64,000 bases of DNA from Vreelandella glaciei. Its GTDB lineage: Bacteria > Pseudomonadota > Gammaproteobacteria > Pseudomonadales > Halomonadaceae. The notes below the pieces were generated by a model, which searched no databases, was not told where the DNA came from, and worked only from the letters and a program-made list of their open reading frames with translations. This document shows, piece after piece, positions 1-9,822 of this stretch (the stretch's first letter is position 1; each line of letters starts with the position of its first letter). The stretch covers positions 1-64,000 of the forward strand of contig NZ_JACCDE010000028.1 of the NCBI RefSeq assembly GCF_013415125.1, written 5' to 3'. The position numbers and the translations under genes were made by a program.

Positions 1-173
1 ATCCCAAAGGACGAATCCTTTAACACCCTATTGCTTGAGTCGCTTGCCTTGATATTCGGTGATTTGTCACCAACATCAGCAAGCGCCCACATGAATTACC
101 TGATCAAATTGTTAAAGAGCTGTTTCGCTGTGTTTGACTGGCGAACCGTTGAACTGGCTTGCCGCAGCGAGGA
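1..173 (-). other. rRNA operon 5' leader (partial; 16S gene lies left of the window)
   Basis: Read on the minus strand, this stretch runs from a strong promoter through a boxA antitermination element towards the left edge of the window. It has the look of a 16S rRNA leader, so the 16S gene should begin a short distance beyond base 1. No rRNA gene sequence itself is present. An rRNA operon next to tyrS and anmK is also the arrangement known in Pseudomonas, which supports the reading. Confidence 0.8.
109..120 (-). promoter_or_regulatory. boxA antitermination element of the rRNA leader
   Basis: On the minus strand this reads GCTCTTTAACAA, a match to the boxA consensus that loads the NusB/S10 antitermination complex on rRNA transcripts. 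It lies about 53-64 nt downstream of the predicted transcription start. Confidence 0.85.
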
Positions 174-179
174 AGGCGT

Positions 180-207
180 ATTCTACGCAGTTCCTGGTGT
201 TTGTCAA
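180..207 (-). promoter_or_regulatory. rRNA operon promoter (P1-like)
   Basis: On the minus strand a perfect -35 TTGACA (202-207) is followed after 16 bp by TAGAAT (180-185). The 16-bp spacer is typical of rrn P1 promoters. A GC-containing discriminator follows the -10. It points towards boxA and the rRNA leader. Confidence 0.8.
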
Positions 208-326
208 GGGCGTTGTTTTCGATGCGGATCAATCAACATCCAAAACCGCTTGCTTTCGCAAAAGCGTTAACTGCTTGACAAACCAAGGCTTTTACACCTT
301 ATGCACCGCTGGTAACGCTTGGCGTC

Positions 327-365
327 CCCGGCAGCGGATGCGTACTTTACGGTTTCGCTGCCGGG
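327..365. repeat. Inverted repeat between tyrS and the rRNA promoter
   Basis: CCCGGCAGCG (327-336) is perfectly complementary to CGCTGCCGGG (356-365) around a 19-nt loop. It lies just after the tyrS stop in the direction of tyrS transcription but has no T-tract on either strand, so a standard intrinsic terminator is not supported. It could slow tyrS read-through into the rRNA promoter or be a protein site. Confidence 0.5.
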
Positions 366-401
366 TTGGCAAGACCTAGATTGAAAATAAGCACAAAAAG
401 T

Positions 402-1601
402 TCAAATAAGCGTCACACGGGCGTAACGTTTCTTACCCGCCTGAATCACATAGCTCTTACCTGTCGCCAGCATGGTGTCTTTGGCAACGACGTCGCCATC
501 GACTTTAACCCGGCCATTCCCCAGCATATCCTTGGCTTGGGCGCTGTTGTTGGTAAGCTCTGCCCTATTAAGCACTGCCGCAATGGGCGCTTGCTCGCTG
601 CCTTCGAAATCGACCGTGACTTCGGGCAGGTCTTCTGGAAGTTCGCCATCGGCCAGCTGATTACCCGCAGACTTGTGCGCATTGGCCGCCGCTTCATCAC
701 CGTGGTAGCGGGCGATGAGTTCTCGAGCCAACTCCATTTTAACGTCACGCGGGTTGGCACCTTGCTCAACGCTCTCTTTAAGCGCGTCGATCTCTTCATT
801 TGATTTCAAAGAGAGCAGCTCAAAATAGCGCCACATTAAGCTATCCGGCATAGAGACTAGCTTATTGAACATGGATCCAGGCGCTTCATCGACACCAATG
901 TAGTTGCCCAGGGACTTCGACATCTTCTGCACACCGTCTAACCCTTCCAATAGCGGCATGGTGATGACCACCTGGGGTTCCTGGCCGAAGTGCTTTTGAA
1001 TCTCACGCCCCATCAGCAGATTAAACTTCTGGTCGGTGCCGCCCAGCTCCACATCCGCCTCAAGCGCTACCGAGTCGTAGCCCTGTACCAGCGGGTAGAG
1101 AAACTCGTGAATGGCAATGGATTGATTGGCTTTATAGCGCTTTTCAAAGTCGTCCCGTTCCAGCATGCGGGCGACGGTGCTTTGGGCAGCCAGCTCAATC
1201 ATTTTGGCGGCGGTGAGCTCGCTAAACCACTCGGCGTTAAAACGTACCTCGGTCTTTTCAGGATCGAGGATTTTAAACACCTGCTCTTTGTAAGTTTCGG
1301 CGTTGGCTTTCACGTCCTCTTCGGTGAGCGGTTTGCGCGTCACGTTCTTACCGGTGGGATCACCAATACGGCCGGTAAAGTCGCCGATCAAAAAGATAAC
1401 CGTGTGCCCCAAGTCCTGGAACTGGCGCATTTTGGTTAATAACACGCTGTGTCCCAGGTGCAGGTCAGGGGCCGTGGGATCAAAACCCGCTTTAATACGC
1501 AGTTTGCGGCCGGAGGCCAGCTTCTTTTTTAACTCATCCTCTACCAGGATTTCATGCGTACCGCGCGATAACAGCGCTAAAGCCTGATCCACCTCACTCA
1601 T
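402..1601 (-). CDS. tyrS: Tyrosyl-tRNA synthetase (TyrZ/TyrS2 type)
   Basis: Cytoplasmic class I aminoacyl-tRNA synthetase that charges tRNA-Tyr with tyrosine at the expense of ATP. The Rossmann catalytic domain carries the HIGH signature as HLGH (residues 48-51) and the KMSKS loop around 226-230. An S4-type RNA-binding domain occupies roughly the last 65 residues. At 399 residues it fits the shorter TyrZ class rather than the roughly 424-residue E. coli TyrS. It starts with MSEVDQ and is transcribed away from anmK, towards the rRNA operon promoter. The product is certain; the subclass is inferred from length and the N-terminal sequence. Confidence 0.96.
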   Translation of the reverse strand: MSEVDQALALLSRGTHEILVEDELKKKLASGRKLRIKAGFDPTAPDLHLGHSVLLTKMRQFQDLGHTVIFLIGDFTGRIGDPTGKNVTRKPLTEEDVKANAETYKEQVFKILDPEKTEVRFNAEWFSELTAAKMIELAAQSTVARMLERDDFEKRYKANQSIAIHEFLYPLVQGYDSVALEADVELGGTDQKFNLLMGREIQKHFGQEPQVVITMPLLEGLDGVQKMSKSLGNYIGVDEAPGSMFNKLVSMPDSLMWRYFELLSLKSNEEIDALKESVEQGANPRDVKMELARELIARYHGDEAAANAHKSAGNQLADGELPEDLPEVTVDFEGSEQAPIAAVLNRAELTNNSAQAKDMLGNGRVKVDGDVVAKDTMLATGKSYVIQAGKKRYARVTLI

Positions 1602-1746
1602 TGCCTCTCTCCACTATAAAGAACCGCCCATACCGGGCTCAGGTGATAAATAACCGACGATGTTACCATGCTCGTTCGCCTTGGTTGAGCCTTGGTTTAG
1701 CGCTCACCCTGGTTTAGCCTCAGCCCCGCTTTGTACGAGTTCATTT

Positions 1747-2886
1747 ATGAAAACACCTACCGCTTCGCCGCTTTACTATATTGGCCTGATGTCCGGCACT
1801 AGTCTGGACGGTATTGATGCGGCACTTATCGCCATCGAAAATGACTCGCCGCCGCGCCTATTGGCCACCCATGCCGAACCCATGCCAGATGAGCTACATC
1901 GCCTGCTGCTCACACTGTGCCATGCAGAGCAGGTGAGCTTTGCCCAGCTCGCAGCAGCGGAGCACGCGTTCTGCCAATGCCAAGCCCAAGCTGTGAAACA
2001 CTTATTAGCGCCACTTTCATTGGGCGTAGAACAGATCAGCGCCATCGGCAGCCATGGCCAGACTATCGAGCACGCCCCTAAAGGTCACGGAGGCGGCCCG
2101 GCCTATACGCTTCAGTTGGATAACCCCAGCCTGCTGGCAGAACTCACCGGCTGCGCGGTGGTCGCCGATTTCCGCCGCCGTGACTTAGCCGCTGGCGGCC
2201 AGGCAGCCCCACTGGCGCCAGCGTTTCATCAGGCGCTATTGGGTAGATCAGACGCGCACCAGCTAGTGCTCAATTTAGGGGGCTTTGCCAATCTGACCTG
2301 GCTTTCCAGTCAGCCGAACGACCCAGTGATTGGTTTTGATACCGGGCCAGCGAATGTTTTATTGGATGCCTGGTTTGCCTTGCACCAAGGCGGCCGCTTT
2401 GACCAAGACGGCGCTTGGGCCGCTAGTGGAAAGATAGATGAAGCGCTGTTAGCTCGGTTATTATCAGAACCGTTTTTCCAGCAGCCGCCGCCGAGAAGTA
2501 CAGGGCGTGAGCTTTTCCACCTGGCTTGGCTCCGCCAACATCTCAGCGGCCAAGAATCCGCCGCCGATGTTCAGGCGACGTTGGCCGAACTCACTGCCGT
2601 CAGTGTTGCTCAAGGCATTGAACAACTGCGGATCAGTGGCGGTTCACTAACGCTGATCACCGCTGGTGGCGGCGCTCACAACGGCTACTTAATGCAGCGC
2701 CTTGCCTATCATCTCCCGCGCGCAACGCTCACTTCGCCAGCCGCGTACGGCTGGCCTGAAGACTGGATAGAAGCCGGCGCCTTTGCCTGGCTGGCTCACC
2801 AGCGATTGAATCATCTGCCTGGCAACTTACCTTCGGTCACCGGTGCGCAGGGCTCCCGGGTATTGGGTGGTATTTATGCTGCATAG
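1747..2886 (+). CDS. anmK: Anhydro-N-acetylmuramic acid kinase
   Basis: Phosphorylates and ring-opens 1,6-anhydro-MurNAc to MurNAc-6-phosphate in peptidoglycan recycling, in the cytoplasm. The N-terminal YIGLMSGTSLDGIDAA is the family's ATP-binding signature. Further motifs are GSHGQT, VADFRRRDLAAGGQGAP-like, GFDTGPAN and a late GGGAHN. The frame is open from 1660, but family alignment supports the ATG at 1747 (MKTPTASP), giving 379 residues, normal for AnmK. No strong Shine-Dalgarno is seen. It is divergent from tyrS with about 145 bp between. The same neighbourhood is known in Pseudomonas. Confidence 0.94.
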   Translation: MKTPTASPLYYIGLMSGTSLDGIDAALIAIENDSPPRLLATHAEPMPDELHRLLLTLCHAEQVSFAQLAAAEHAFCQCQAQAVKHLLAPLSLGVEQISAIGSHGQTIEHAPKGHGGGPAYTLQLDNPSLLAELTGCAVVADFRRRDLAAGGQAAPLAPAFHQALLGRSDAHQLVLNLGGFANLTWLSSQPNDPVIGFDTGPANVLLDAWFALHQGGRFDQDGAWAASGKIDEALLARLLSEPFFQQPPPRSTGRELFHLAWLRQHLSGQESAADVQATLAELTAVSVAQGIEQLRISGGSLTLITAGGGAHNGYLMQRLAYHLPRATLTSPAAYGWPEDWIEAGAFAWLAHQRLNHLPGNLPSVTGAQGSRVLGGIYAA

Positions 2887-2922
2887 CTTTTGCTGAGTTG
2901 CTTAGAGCTGCGCAAGGCTCGC

Positions 2923-4083
2923 TTAGTAATCATCGCCATCGCGTAGGCTTAAATGACTCGGCACCTGTTCATCTAGCGAGAGGTTACGCCCCTTGGCGTC
3001 ACTAACATTGAGCAGCATGCGCAGGTCGTTAGCCGAGTCGGCGTGTGCCATGGCCACCTCTCTGCTGATATGCCCCGCCTGATGCAGATCATGCAGCGCC
3101 TGATCGAAGGTCTGCATTCCGGCATCGCGGGACTTGGCCATCGCTGCTTTCATCTCGGCGACCTCCCCTTTACGGATCAAGTCGGCGATGCGCGGCGACT
3201 GCAGCATGATTTCGATAGCAGCACAGCGCCCGCCTGCAAGCGTGGGCAGCAGCTGCTGGGCGACGACTGCACGCAGATTCAGAGACAGATCCATCCATAT
3301 CTGCTCATGGCGTTCATGAGGGAAGAAGTGAATGATGCGCTCTAACGCCTGATTGGCGTTATTGGCATGTAGCGTTGCCAGGCAGAGATGGCCGGTTTCA
3401 GCAAAGGTCAGTGCGTGTTCCATGGTTTCTCGGGTGCGGATTTCACCAATCAGAATCACATCCGGCGCCTGGCGCAGGGTATTTTTTAGCGCCACCTCAA
3501 ACGATTCGGTATCGATCCCCACCTCGCGCTGATTGACGATAGCGCGCTTGTGCGAGTGCAAGTACTCAATGGGGTCTTCGATGCTGATGATATGGCCGCC
3601 AACGGTTTCGTTGCGCTGCTGAATCATCGCCGCCAGGGTCGTCGACTTACCCGTTCCCGTGCCACCCACCACCAGTACCAGCCCCCGTTTGGCCTGAGCT
3701 AATTCTGCCAACTGTTCTGGTACACCCAGCGCCTCTAGGCAAGGAATTTCCATCGCGATGCTGCGCACTACCATGGCCATCTGATTGCGCTGCTGAAACG
3801 CGCTGACCCGAAAGCGCCACTTGCCTTCTCGGCTGAGCGCGAAATTCGCTTCATGCTCACAGGTAAAACGTTCACGCAATCCTTCCGGTAGAGCGTGAGT
3901 AACCAGCTCACTTACCTGATGCGCGGTTAAGCGTTGCTGACCCAAGGGCACCAACCCATCGGGCATTTTCAAGCTTGGCGGCGCACCCACGGAGATGAGC
4001 AAATCAGAAGCGTTTTGCTCAACCATAATATCAAGCAGCTGGTGCAGCCACTGGGCGGGCGAAAGCTGGGCATCTTGACTCAT
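2923..4083 (-). CDS. pilU: Type IV pilus retraction ATPase PilU
   Basis: Accessory hexameric motor at the inner-membrane base of type IV pili that works with PilT in retraction and twitching. Walker A is GGTGTGKSTT (about residue 140), the Walker B region is VILIGEIRTRE, and His-box sequence HLCLATLHANN is present, all typical of the GspE/PilT family. The 386-residue length and the acidic C-terminal tail fit PilU rather than PilT. It lies 7 bp after pilT on the same strand, so the two are almost surely co-transcribed, pilT first. Confidence 0.94.
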   Translation of the reverse strand: MSQDAQLSPAQWLHQLLDIMVEQNASDLLISVGAPPSLKMPDGLVPLGQQRLTAHQVSELVTHALPEGLRERFTCEHEANFALSREGKWRFRVSAFQQRNQMAMVVRSIAMEIPCLEALGVPEQLAELAQAKRGLVLVVGGTGTGKSTTLAAMIQQRNETVGGHIISIEDPIEYLHSHKRAIVNQREVGIDTESFEVALKNTLRQAPDVILIGEIRTRETMEHALTFAETGHLCLATLHANNANQALERIIHFFPHERHEQIWMDLSLNLRAVVAQQLLPTLAGGRCAAIEIMLQSPRIADLIRKGEVAEMKAAMAKSRDAGMQTFDQALHDLHQAGHISREVAMAHADSANDLRMLLNVSDAKGRNLSLDEQVPSHLSLRDGDDY

Positions 4084-4090
4084 AGATTCT

Positions 4091-5134
4091 TTACTCCTCC
4101 TTTATCGACAGCGTTCCCTTTGACCTCAGCTGCGCTTCTTGCAAACTTACCGAACCCTCTTTCACTAACCGGGACAGCGCGGAATCCAGCGTTTGCATGC
4201 CCAAGCTGCCACCGGTTTGAATGGCCGAGTACATCTGCGCCACTTTGTCTTCACGAATCAAGTTGCGCACTGCAGACGTGGCAATAAGGATTTCGTGGGC
4301 CGCCACGCGCCCACCGCCCTCACGTTTAAGCAGGGTTTGTGACACCACTGCCTGGAGTGATTCAGAGAGCATGGAGCGCACCATGGCTTTCTCTTCACCG
4401 GGAAAGACATCGATAATCCGGTCAACGGTTTTAGCTGCCGAAGTGGTGTGTAGCGTCCCCAGTACCAAATGCCCTGTTTCCGCAGCGGTCAACGCCAAGC
4501 GGATAGTTTCAAGATCACGCAGCTCACCGACTAGAATCACATCCGGGTCTTCACGCAGCGCGCTGCGCAGCGCATCGGCAAAGCTATGGGTGTCACGGTG
4601 CACTTCGCGCTGATTAATCAAACAGCGCTTGCTGGCGTGGACAAACTCGACGGGGTCTTCAATAGTGAGAATATGCTCATAACGATGATCGTTAATGTAA
4701 TCGATCATCGCGGCCAGCGTGGTGCTCTTGCCCGAGCCCGTTGGCCCCGTCACCAGCACTAAGCCCCGCGGCAACATCGCTAAGCGCTCAAACACCTCGC
4801 CTAGCCCCAAGGTCTGCATGGAGAGCACTTGACTGGGGATGGTGCGAAACACCGCCCCTGCACCGCGCGCTTGGGTGAAGGCATTCACGCGGAAGCGCGC
4901 CACCCCCGGCACCTCAAAGGAAAAATCAATTTCCAGATGCTCTTCGTAGTCGCGCCGCTGTCGATCATTCATGATGTCGTAGATCAATTTGCGCACATCG
5001 TTATTATCGATAGCAGGCACATTGAGCCGACGAATGTCGCCATCAACACGTATCATGGGCGGCAAACCGGCCGAAAGGTGCAAGTCAGAGGCATTCTGCT
5101 TTGCCGAGAATGCTAGCAGTTCGGTAATATCCAT
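4091..5134 (-). CDS. pilT: Type IV pilus twitching motility ATPase PilT
   Basis: Hexameric ATPase that drives pilus retraction. It has the PAS-like N-terminal domain, Walker A GPTGSGKSTT, Asp-box/Walker B VILVGELRDLET, the AETGHLVLGTLHT His box, and a C-terminal domain. The 347 residues match family size (about 344). A GGGAAGAGAG stretch just upstream serves as ribosome-binding site. It is divergent from yggS with only about 32 bp between starts, so the two promoters must overlap or lie within the other gene's 5' end. This pilT/pilU versus yggS-proC-yggT arrangement is conserved in Pseudomonas. Confidence 0.96.
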   Translation of the reverse strand: MDITELLAFSAKQNASDLHLSAGLPPMIRVDGDIRRLNVPAIDNNDVRKLIYDIMNDRQRRDYEEHLEIDFSFEVPGVARFRVNAFTQARGAGAVFRTIPSQVLSMQTLGLGEVFERLAMLPRGLVLVTGPTGSGKSTTLAAMIDYINDHRYEHILTIEDPVEFVHASKRCLINQREVHRDTHSFADALRSALREDPDVILVGELRDLETIRLALTAAETGHLVLGTLHTTSAAKTVDRIIDVFPGEEKAMVRSMLSESLQAVVSQTLLKREGGGRVAAHEILIATSAVRNLIREDKVAQMYSAIQTGGSLGMQTLDSALSRLVKEGSVSLQEAQLRSKGTLSIKEE

Positions 5135-5166
5135 CTCTCTTCCCAGCTGCGGTAAGGTGCTTGAGT

Positions 5167-5883
5167 ATGACAGACATCGCGCTTAACGAGTCACTCGGCT
5201 CTTCATACGATCAGGCGCGTGAACGCCTGCGTAACGCATTAGAAGCCGCGGGACGCGCCCAGGATGCAGCCAAGTTGCTAGCGGTCAGCAAGACCAAGCC
5301 TGCGGCAATGATTCGCCAGGTTTGGCAGTTAGGCCAGCGTGAATTTGGTGAAAACTATCTGCAAGAAGCGCTAGAGAAACAGACTGAGCTTGCTGATCTT
5401 GACGACATTGTATGGCATTTCATTGGGCCGCTGCAGTCCAACAAGACCCGCGCTGTCGCCGAGCACTTTGATTGGGTGCACAGCGTTGATCGGCTAAAAA
5501 TTGCTAAGCGCCTCAGCGAACAGCGCCCGGCCCACCTAGCGCCGCTGAATATCTGCCTGCAGGTTAATATCAGCCGCGAAGAGAGCAAGGCCGGTGTGCT
5601 ACCGGAAGCGCTGGAAGAGTTGGCAAAAGAAGTCGCCACGCTGCCCAACCTGCACTTGCGCGGCTTAATGGCGATTCCCGCCCCGACGGAAGGCGTAGAT
5701 GCTCAGCGCCAGCCATTGGCAGCGCTGCGCGAGGCGTTGACCTCCCTCCAGAGCAGCTTGCCGGATGCCCCCCTTGATACACTCTCAATGGGCATGAGCG
5801 ACGATTTAGAAGCGGCGGTACTGGAAGGTGCCACGCTGGTAAGGTTAGGCACCGCGATTTTCGGCACCCGCCAATCGGCCTAG
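5167..5883 (+). CDS. yggS: YggS/PLPBP family pyridoxal phosphate homeostasis protein
   Basis: PLP-binding protein without known catalytic activity, involved in vitamin B6 and amino acid homeostasis. The single TIM-barrel domain carries the PLP lysine in LLAVSKTKPA (Lys42), and the later motifs HFIGPLQSNK and LSMGMSDDLEAAV are family hallmarks. The frame can start at a TTG at 5161, but the ATG at 5167 (MTDIAL), preceded by AAGGTG, is the better start and gives 238 residues. It is followed by proC 54 bp downstream, a near-universal yggS-proC-yggT pairing. Confidence 0.94.
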   Translation: MTDIALNESLGSSYDQARERLRNALEAAGRAQDAAKLLAVSKTKPAAMIRQVWQLGQREFGENYLQEALEKQTELADLDDIVWHFIGPLQSNKTRAVAEHFDWVHSVDRLKIAKRLSEQRPAHLAPLNICLQVNISREESKAGVLPEALEELAKEVATLPNLHLRGLMAIPAPTEGVDAQRQPLAALREALTSLQSSLPDAPLDTLSMGMSDDLEAAVLEGATLVRLGTAIFGTRQSA

Positions 5884-5937
5884 GCGGGCAGTCGCCTACC
5901 TTTACACTGAACATACTTTTATTTAAGGACACCTGGC

Positions 5938-6762
5938 ATGGCGAATAACATTACCTTCATTGGGGCTGGCAATATGGCCAGCGCCATTATCGGCGGCCTC
6001 ATCGACAGCGGCGTCGCGCCTTCTACTATTACCGCCACTGCGCCGAATGACAGCGAACTGGCATCGATTAAACAACGCTTGGGCATCAATACCGACACCG
6101 ACAACAATTTGGCGGTGGCTGAAGCCGATGTGGTGGTACTGGCAGTGAAGCCGCAAATCATGCGCGCCGTCTGTGAAGCGCTGCGCGACAGCGTTCAGCG
6201 CCAGCAGCCGTTGGTTATCTCGATAGCTGCTGGCCTGGATGCCAGCACGATCGACCAGTGGCTAGGCGGCCAAAATGCCATGGTACGCTGCATGCCCAAT
6301 ACGCCATCGCTGGTCGGTTATGGCGCCAGCGGCCTCTACGCCAATGCGAAAGTAAGCGATGACCAGCGCGATGTGGCCACCCAGCTAATGGAAGCGGTCG
6401 GCATTGTCGAGTGGGTGGAAGAGGAAGCCCTGTTAGATGCGGTGACCGCCGTTTCCGGCAGCGCACCGGCCTACTTCTTTCTGATGTTCGAAGCCATGGA
6501 AGAAGCCGCGGTTAAACTCGGCCTGCCTGCCGCCACTGCGCGCCGCCTCGCTATTCAAACCGCACTGGGCGCCGCTACGATGGCGCAGCAAAGTGATAAA
6601 GACCCGGCCACGCTGAAACAGAACGTGATGTCGCCGGGCGGCACCACCGAACGTGCCATTCAACATCTGGAAGAGGCACAATTGCGCACCACGATTGCCG
6701 ACGCCATGCAGGCCTGCGCTGATCGCGCCCAGGCAATGGCTAAGGAACTGAGCGGAGAGTGA
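5938..6762 (+). CDS. proC: Pyrroline-5-carboxylate reductase
   Basis: Catalyses the last step of proline synthesis, NAD(P)H-dependent reduction of pyrroline-5-carboxylate. The N-terminal Rossmann fold shows FIGAGNMASAIIGGL (residues about 6-20). The C-terminal dimerisation domain contains AVSGSAPAYFFLMFEAMEEA and the SPGGTTERAI motif of the active site. At 274 residues it is standard length. The upstream gene is yggS and the downstream gene yggT, on the same strand with short gaps, so an operon is likely. Confidence 0.96.
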   Translation: MANNITFIGAGNMASAIIGGLIDSGVAPSTITATAPNDSELASIKQRLGINTDTDNNLAVAEADVVVLAVKPQIMRAVCEALRDSVQRQQPLVISIAAGLDASTIDQWLGGQNAMVRCMPNTPSLVGYGASGLYANAKVSDDQRDVATQLMEAVGIVEWVEEEALLDAVTAVSGSAPAYFFLMFEAMEEAAVKLGLPAATARRLAIQTALGAATMAQQSDKDPATLKQNVMSPGGTTERAIQHLEEAQLRTTIADAMQACADRAQAMAKELSGE

Positions 6763-6831
6763 CATAACAGTACTGACATAACGGTTCAGTAACGCCACCG
6801 CTTCGCAATGAATCATCAAGGAGACATAATA

Positions 6832-7425
6832 ATGGGCAATGAATTGGGCAGTGCAGGGTTAATGCTGGTAAATACCCTGATCAATATTTACCTCTTTTTA
6901 CTCATGCTGCGCTTTCTGCTGCAAGCGTCGCGGGCGGATTACTACAACCCGTTAAGCCAGTCGGTGGTTAAAATCACCCAGCCGGTAGTAGGTCTGTTTC
7001 AGGGCTTTTTAGGTCCCGTTGCAGGTCGTTTTGATCTCGCCACGTTGGCGGCAGGCTTTGTCTTGAAAGTCGTCAGCATTGTCGCCATTTTCATGGTCAT
7101 CGGCGTTGGCATGCCACCCATTCCTGGCCTGCTGATTGCGGGCCTAGCGGCCTTGGCGAATGCGATTTTAAAAATCTACTTCTTCGCCATGATTGTCATG
7201 ATCATCTTGAGCTGGGTAGCGCCTAACGCCAGTCATCCAGGTGCGCTGCTGGTGATGCAACTGGTAGAGCCAATTATGGCACCGGTGCGCAAAGTGGTTC
7301 CATCGCTGGGAATGATCGATCTTTCGCCTATCGTGGTGTTTATTGCCATTAACCTGATTGATGGTTTGGTGGTCGGCTCAATGATTCGTGCGGCGGGCAT
7401 TTCCGGCGCGCTGGTTGGGTTGTGA
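6832..7425 (+). CDS. yggT: YggT family membrane protein
   Basis: Integral membrane protein with two YGGT domains, each having two hydrophobic segments: one near the N-terminus (about residues 8-30 and 75-105) and one later (about 110-130 and 165-190). The LRFLLQASRADYYNPLSQ motif in the first repeat is characteristic. Function is not firmly established; relatives are linked to osmotic tolerance and, in Gram-positives, to division. The start at 6832 is chosen because AAGGAG (6818-6823) sits 8 bp before it; an in-frame ATG at 6808 lacks such a site. Length 197 residues. Confidence 0.9.
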   Translation: MGNELGSAGLMLVNTLINIYLFLLMLRFLLQASRADYYNPLSQSVVKITQPVVGLFQGFLGPVAGRFDLATLAAGFVLKVVSIVAIFMVIGVGMPPIPGLLIAGLAALANAILKIYFFAMIVMIILSWVAPNASHPGALLVMQLVEPIMAPVRKVVPSLGMIDLSPIVVFIAINLIDGLVVGSMIRAAGISGALVGL

Positions 7426-7491
7426 TGGCAGCCAGTGCCTATTTAGCAAGATTCATTCAGTCGCAAACCTTCAGCAGGACTAGCGCCTTCA

Positions 7492-8718
7492 ATGCCTGAT
7501 TCAGACACTCTTGCCTTTGCAGACCGGCCGACGACATCCGTCGGCCTTGTCACTCCGCACGTAGCACGTTTCGACACGCCCCTCGCACTTGCGTGTGGCA
7601 AAGTGCTGCCTGCCTATGAGCTGATTTACGAAACTTACGGCACGCTGAACGCCGAGCGTAGCAACGCCGTGCTGATTTGCCACGCACTTTCCGGCCACCA
7701 CCACGCCGCGGGCTACCATAGCGAGGATGATCGCAAGCCCGGCTGGTGGGATGCCCATATTGGCCCCGGCAAAGCGATCGATACCAACCGCTTTTTTGTT
7801 GTTTCGCTGAATAACCTGGGTGGCTGCCACGGCAGCACCGGGCCGGTTAGCCACAATCCCGAGACCGGCCGCCAATGGGGGCCCGAATTCCCCATGGTGA
7901 CGGTTAGCGATTGGGTCGCCAGCCAAGCGCGACTTGCCGACCAGCTGGGCATTGAGCGCTGGGCTGCAGCCGTCGGGGGCAGCCTTGGCGGCATGCAAGT
8001 CATGCAGTGGACCATGACTTATCCGGAACGCGTCGCTAACGCGGTGGTGATTGCCGCAACGCCCCGGCTCTCGGCACAGAATATCGCCTTTAACGAAGTG
8101 GCTCGCCAGGCGATACGCTCCGATCCTGAGTTTTTCGATGGCTGGTACGCTGAGCACGACACCGTACCTAAACGAGGGCTGAAACTGGCGCGCATGGTAG
8201 GCCATATTACCTATCTGTCAGAAGACGCCATGGGCAGCAAGTTTGGCCGCGACCTGCGTAGCGACGACCTCAACTTTGGCTTTGACGTTGAGTTCCAAGT
8301 GGAGTCCTACTTGCGCTATCAGGGCGATACCTTCTCCACGGCCTTTGATGCCAATACCTACCTGCTGATGACCAAGGCGCTGGACTACTTTGACCCTTCC
8401 GCTACCCAGGGAGGCGACTTAGCCAAAGCCCTGGCCCCAGCACAGTGCCCATTTTTGATTGTTAGCTTTACCACCGACTGGCGCTTCCCACCCTCGCGTT
8501 CCCGTGAGCTGGTCGATGCGCTCACCCGCGCGGGCAAAGCGGTTAGCTACGCCAACATCGATTCACCCCATGGGCACGATGCTTTCTTACTCTCGAATCC
8601 GCGCTACGACGCTATCTTAAGCGCCTTTATGAGCCGCGCTGCCCGCGAGCTTAATCTCGCCGAAACGGGCGGAGATGAAGCGGGTAAAGATAAAGCGAGC
8701 CTGGAGGAAACGCCATGA
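7492..8718 (+). CDS. metX: Homoserine O-acyltransferase (MetX)
   Basis: Activates homoserine by O-acylation in methionine synthesis. It is an alpha/beta-hydrolase fold enzyme. The nucleophile serine is in [14 protein letters not shown], the acid in [10 protein letters not shown] and the histidine in [10 protein letters not shown]. The early [11 protein letters not shown] is the oxyanion region. At 408 residues it is the metX, not the metA, family. Whether it uses acetyl- or succinyl-CoA cannot be settled by eye; many gammaproteobacterial MetX enzymes use succinyl-CoA. It overlaps metW by 4 nt (ATGA), giving translational coupling. Confidence 0.95.
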   Translation: MPDSDTLAFADRPTTSVGLVTPHVARFDTPLALACGKVLPAYELIYETYGTLNAERSNAVLICHALSGHHHAAGYHSEDDRKPGWWDAHIGPGKAIDTNRFFVVSLNNLGGCHGSTGPVSHNPETGRQWGPEFPMVTVSDWVASQARLADQLGIERWAAAVGGSLGGMQVMQWTMTYPERVANAVVIAATPRLSAQNIAFNEVARQAIRSDPEFFDGWYAEHDTVPKRGLKLARMVGHITYLSEDAMGSKFGRDLRSDDLNFGFDVEFQVESYLRYQGDTFSTAFDANTYLLMTKALDYFDPSATQGGDLAKALAPAQCPFLIVSFTTDWRFPPSRSRELVDALTRAGKAVSYANIDSPHGHDAFLLSNPRYDAILSAFMSRAARELNLAETGGDEAGKDKASLEETP

Positions 8719-9311
8719 TGCGCGCCGATCTTGAACTGATTTATGACTGGGTGCCCGAAGGGGCGCACGTGCTCGACCTCGCCTGCGGCGACGGCGAACT
8801 GCTTGAGACGCTGGCGAAAAATAAAGGCGTGACCGGCTATGGCCTGGAGATCGACCACGACGGCATTAATGCCTGTGTCGCCCGGGGCGTCAGCGTGATT
8901 GAGCATAACCTGGATGACGGCTTAAGCAGCTTCTGCGACAACAGCTACGATCAGGTGATCATGACCCAGGCGCTGCAGGCGCTGCGCCGTCCGGACAAGA
9001 TGCTCGATGAAATGCTGCGCGTCGCCGAAGAAGGCATCATCACTTTCCCCAACTTCGCCTACTGGCGTCACCGCATTCATTTGGGTCTGCGCGGCTATAT
9101 GCCGGTATCCAAATCGCTGCCCCACGCCTGGTACGACACACCCAACATCCACCTCTCAACGTTCAACGACTTTGAGCATCTGTGCCGCGAGAAGGGTCTG
9201 ATGATTGTTGATCGCGCGGTGGGCGTAGGAGATCATCAAGGTCACTGGAAATCGCGACTGTGGCCCAATTTATTCGGTGAAATTGCCATCTTCCGCGTTC
9301 GCCGACGCTAG
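8715..9311 (+). CDS. metW: Methionine biosynthesis protein MetW
   Basis: Methyltransferase-like partner of MetX in methionine synthesis. The SAM-binding motif I region is [15 protein letters not shown] (about residues 15-29), followed by a typical class I methyltransferase fold of 198 residues. The conserved [15 protein letters not shown] stretch identifies MetW. Its start codon overlaps the metX stop (ATGATG at 8715), so both are made from one mRNA. A DUF4426 gene follows 41 bp later in the same orientation, as in Pseudomonas. Confidence 0.94.
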   Translation: MMRADLELIYDWVPEGAHVLDLACGDGELLETLAKNKGVTGYGLEIDHDGINACVARGVSVIEHNLDDGLSSFCDNSYDQVIMTQALQALRRPDKMLDEMLRVAEEGIITFPNFAYWRHRIHLGLRGYMPVSKSLPHAWYDTPNIHLSTFNDFEHLCREKGLMIVDRAVGVGDHQGHWKSRLWPNLFGEIAIFRVRRR

Positions 9312-9352
9312 GCTTAGACATTCAACTTATCGATCATCCTAGGAGCCACGCC

Positions 9353-9802
9353 ATGTTACGCAGATTAATGATCGGTGCCGCCCTTGTCGGCACGCTCTTC
9401 GCCGCCGCTGGGGCCCACGCTGAGCAGTTCGTCAGTGTAGGCGATTACGAGATTCACTACAGCGCGGTGAACAGCAGCTTTTTGACGCCTGAAGTGGCCC
9501 AGGCGAACAACCTCCAGCGCAGCTCCAACCGCGGTTTGGTCAATGTTAGCGTTCGCGAGCGCCAGGACGATGGCAGTACCCGCCCCGTTAACGCCAGCGT
9601 ACAGGGCCACGTTAGTGGCTTGACGGGCGTTCAGGAATCACTCACCTTTCGCACCGTGCATGACGGCGATGCGACCTACCATCTGGCGCCTTTTACCATG
9701 CGCGAAGATGAAAGCATGCGCTTTGAGCTAAGCGTGCGCTACGACCGCAACGCCGCCCCCGAGCCGGTTAACTTTATTCAGCGTTTTTATATTGATCGCT
9801 AA
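9353..9802 (+). CDS. DUF4426 domain exported protein
   Basis: Small exported protein of unknown function. A clear Sec signal peptide (LRRLMIGAALVGTLFAAAGAHA, cleaved near residue 23) precedes about 125 residues rich in beta-strand. The ending VNFIQRFYIDR is typical of DUF4426. It follows metX-metW with a good ribosome-binding site (AGGAG at about 9341), so it is probably in the same operon. The periplasmic location is inferred from the signal peptide and the lack of a lipobox. Confidence 0.82.
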   Translation: MLRRLMIGAALVGTLFAAAGAHAEQFVSVGDYEIHYSAVNSSFLTPEVAQANNLQRSSNRGLVNVSVRERQDDGSTRPVNASVQGHVSGLTGVQESLTFRTVHDGDATYHLAPFTMREDESMRFELSVRYDRNAAPEPVNFIQRFYIDR

Positions 9803-9822
9803 GTTCTATCTCTAAGCCCTAT

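Noticed and set aside
1..401. Protein-coding genes in the first 400 bases
   Set aside because: Short ORFs here overlap the rRNA promoter, boxA and leader; they are not coding.
5161..5166. TTG start for yggS giving two extra residues
   Set aside because: The ATG at 5167 is better spaced from AAGGTG and matches the family N-terminus.
7426..7491. SAM riboswitch before metX
   Set aside because: The gap is only 66 bp and shows no riboswitch-like stems or terminator.
7501..8205. Minus-strand ORF opposite metX
   Set aside because: Antisense shadow of metX with a composition unlike a real protein and no translation signals.
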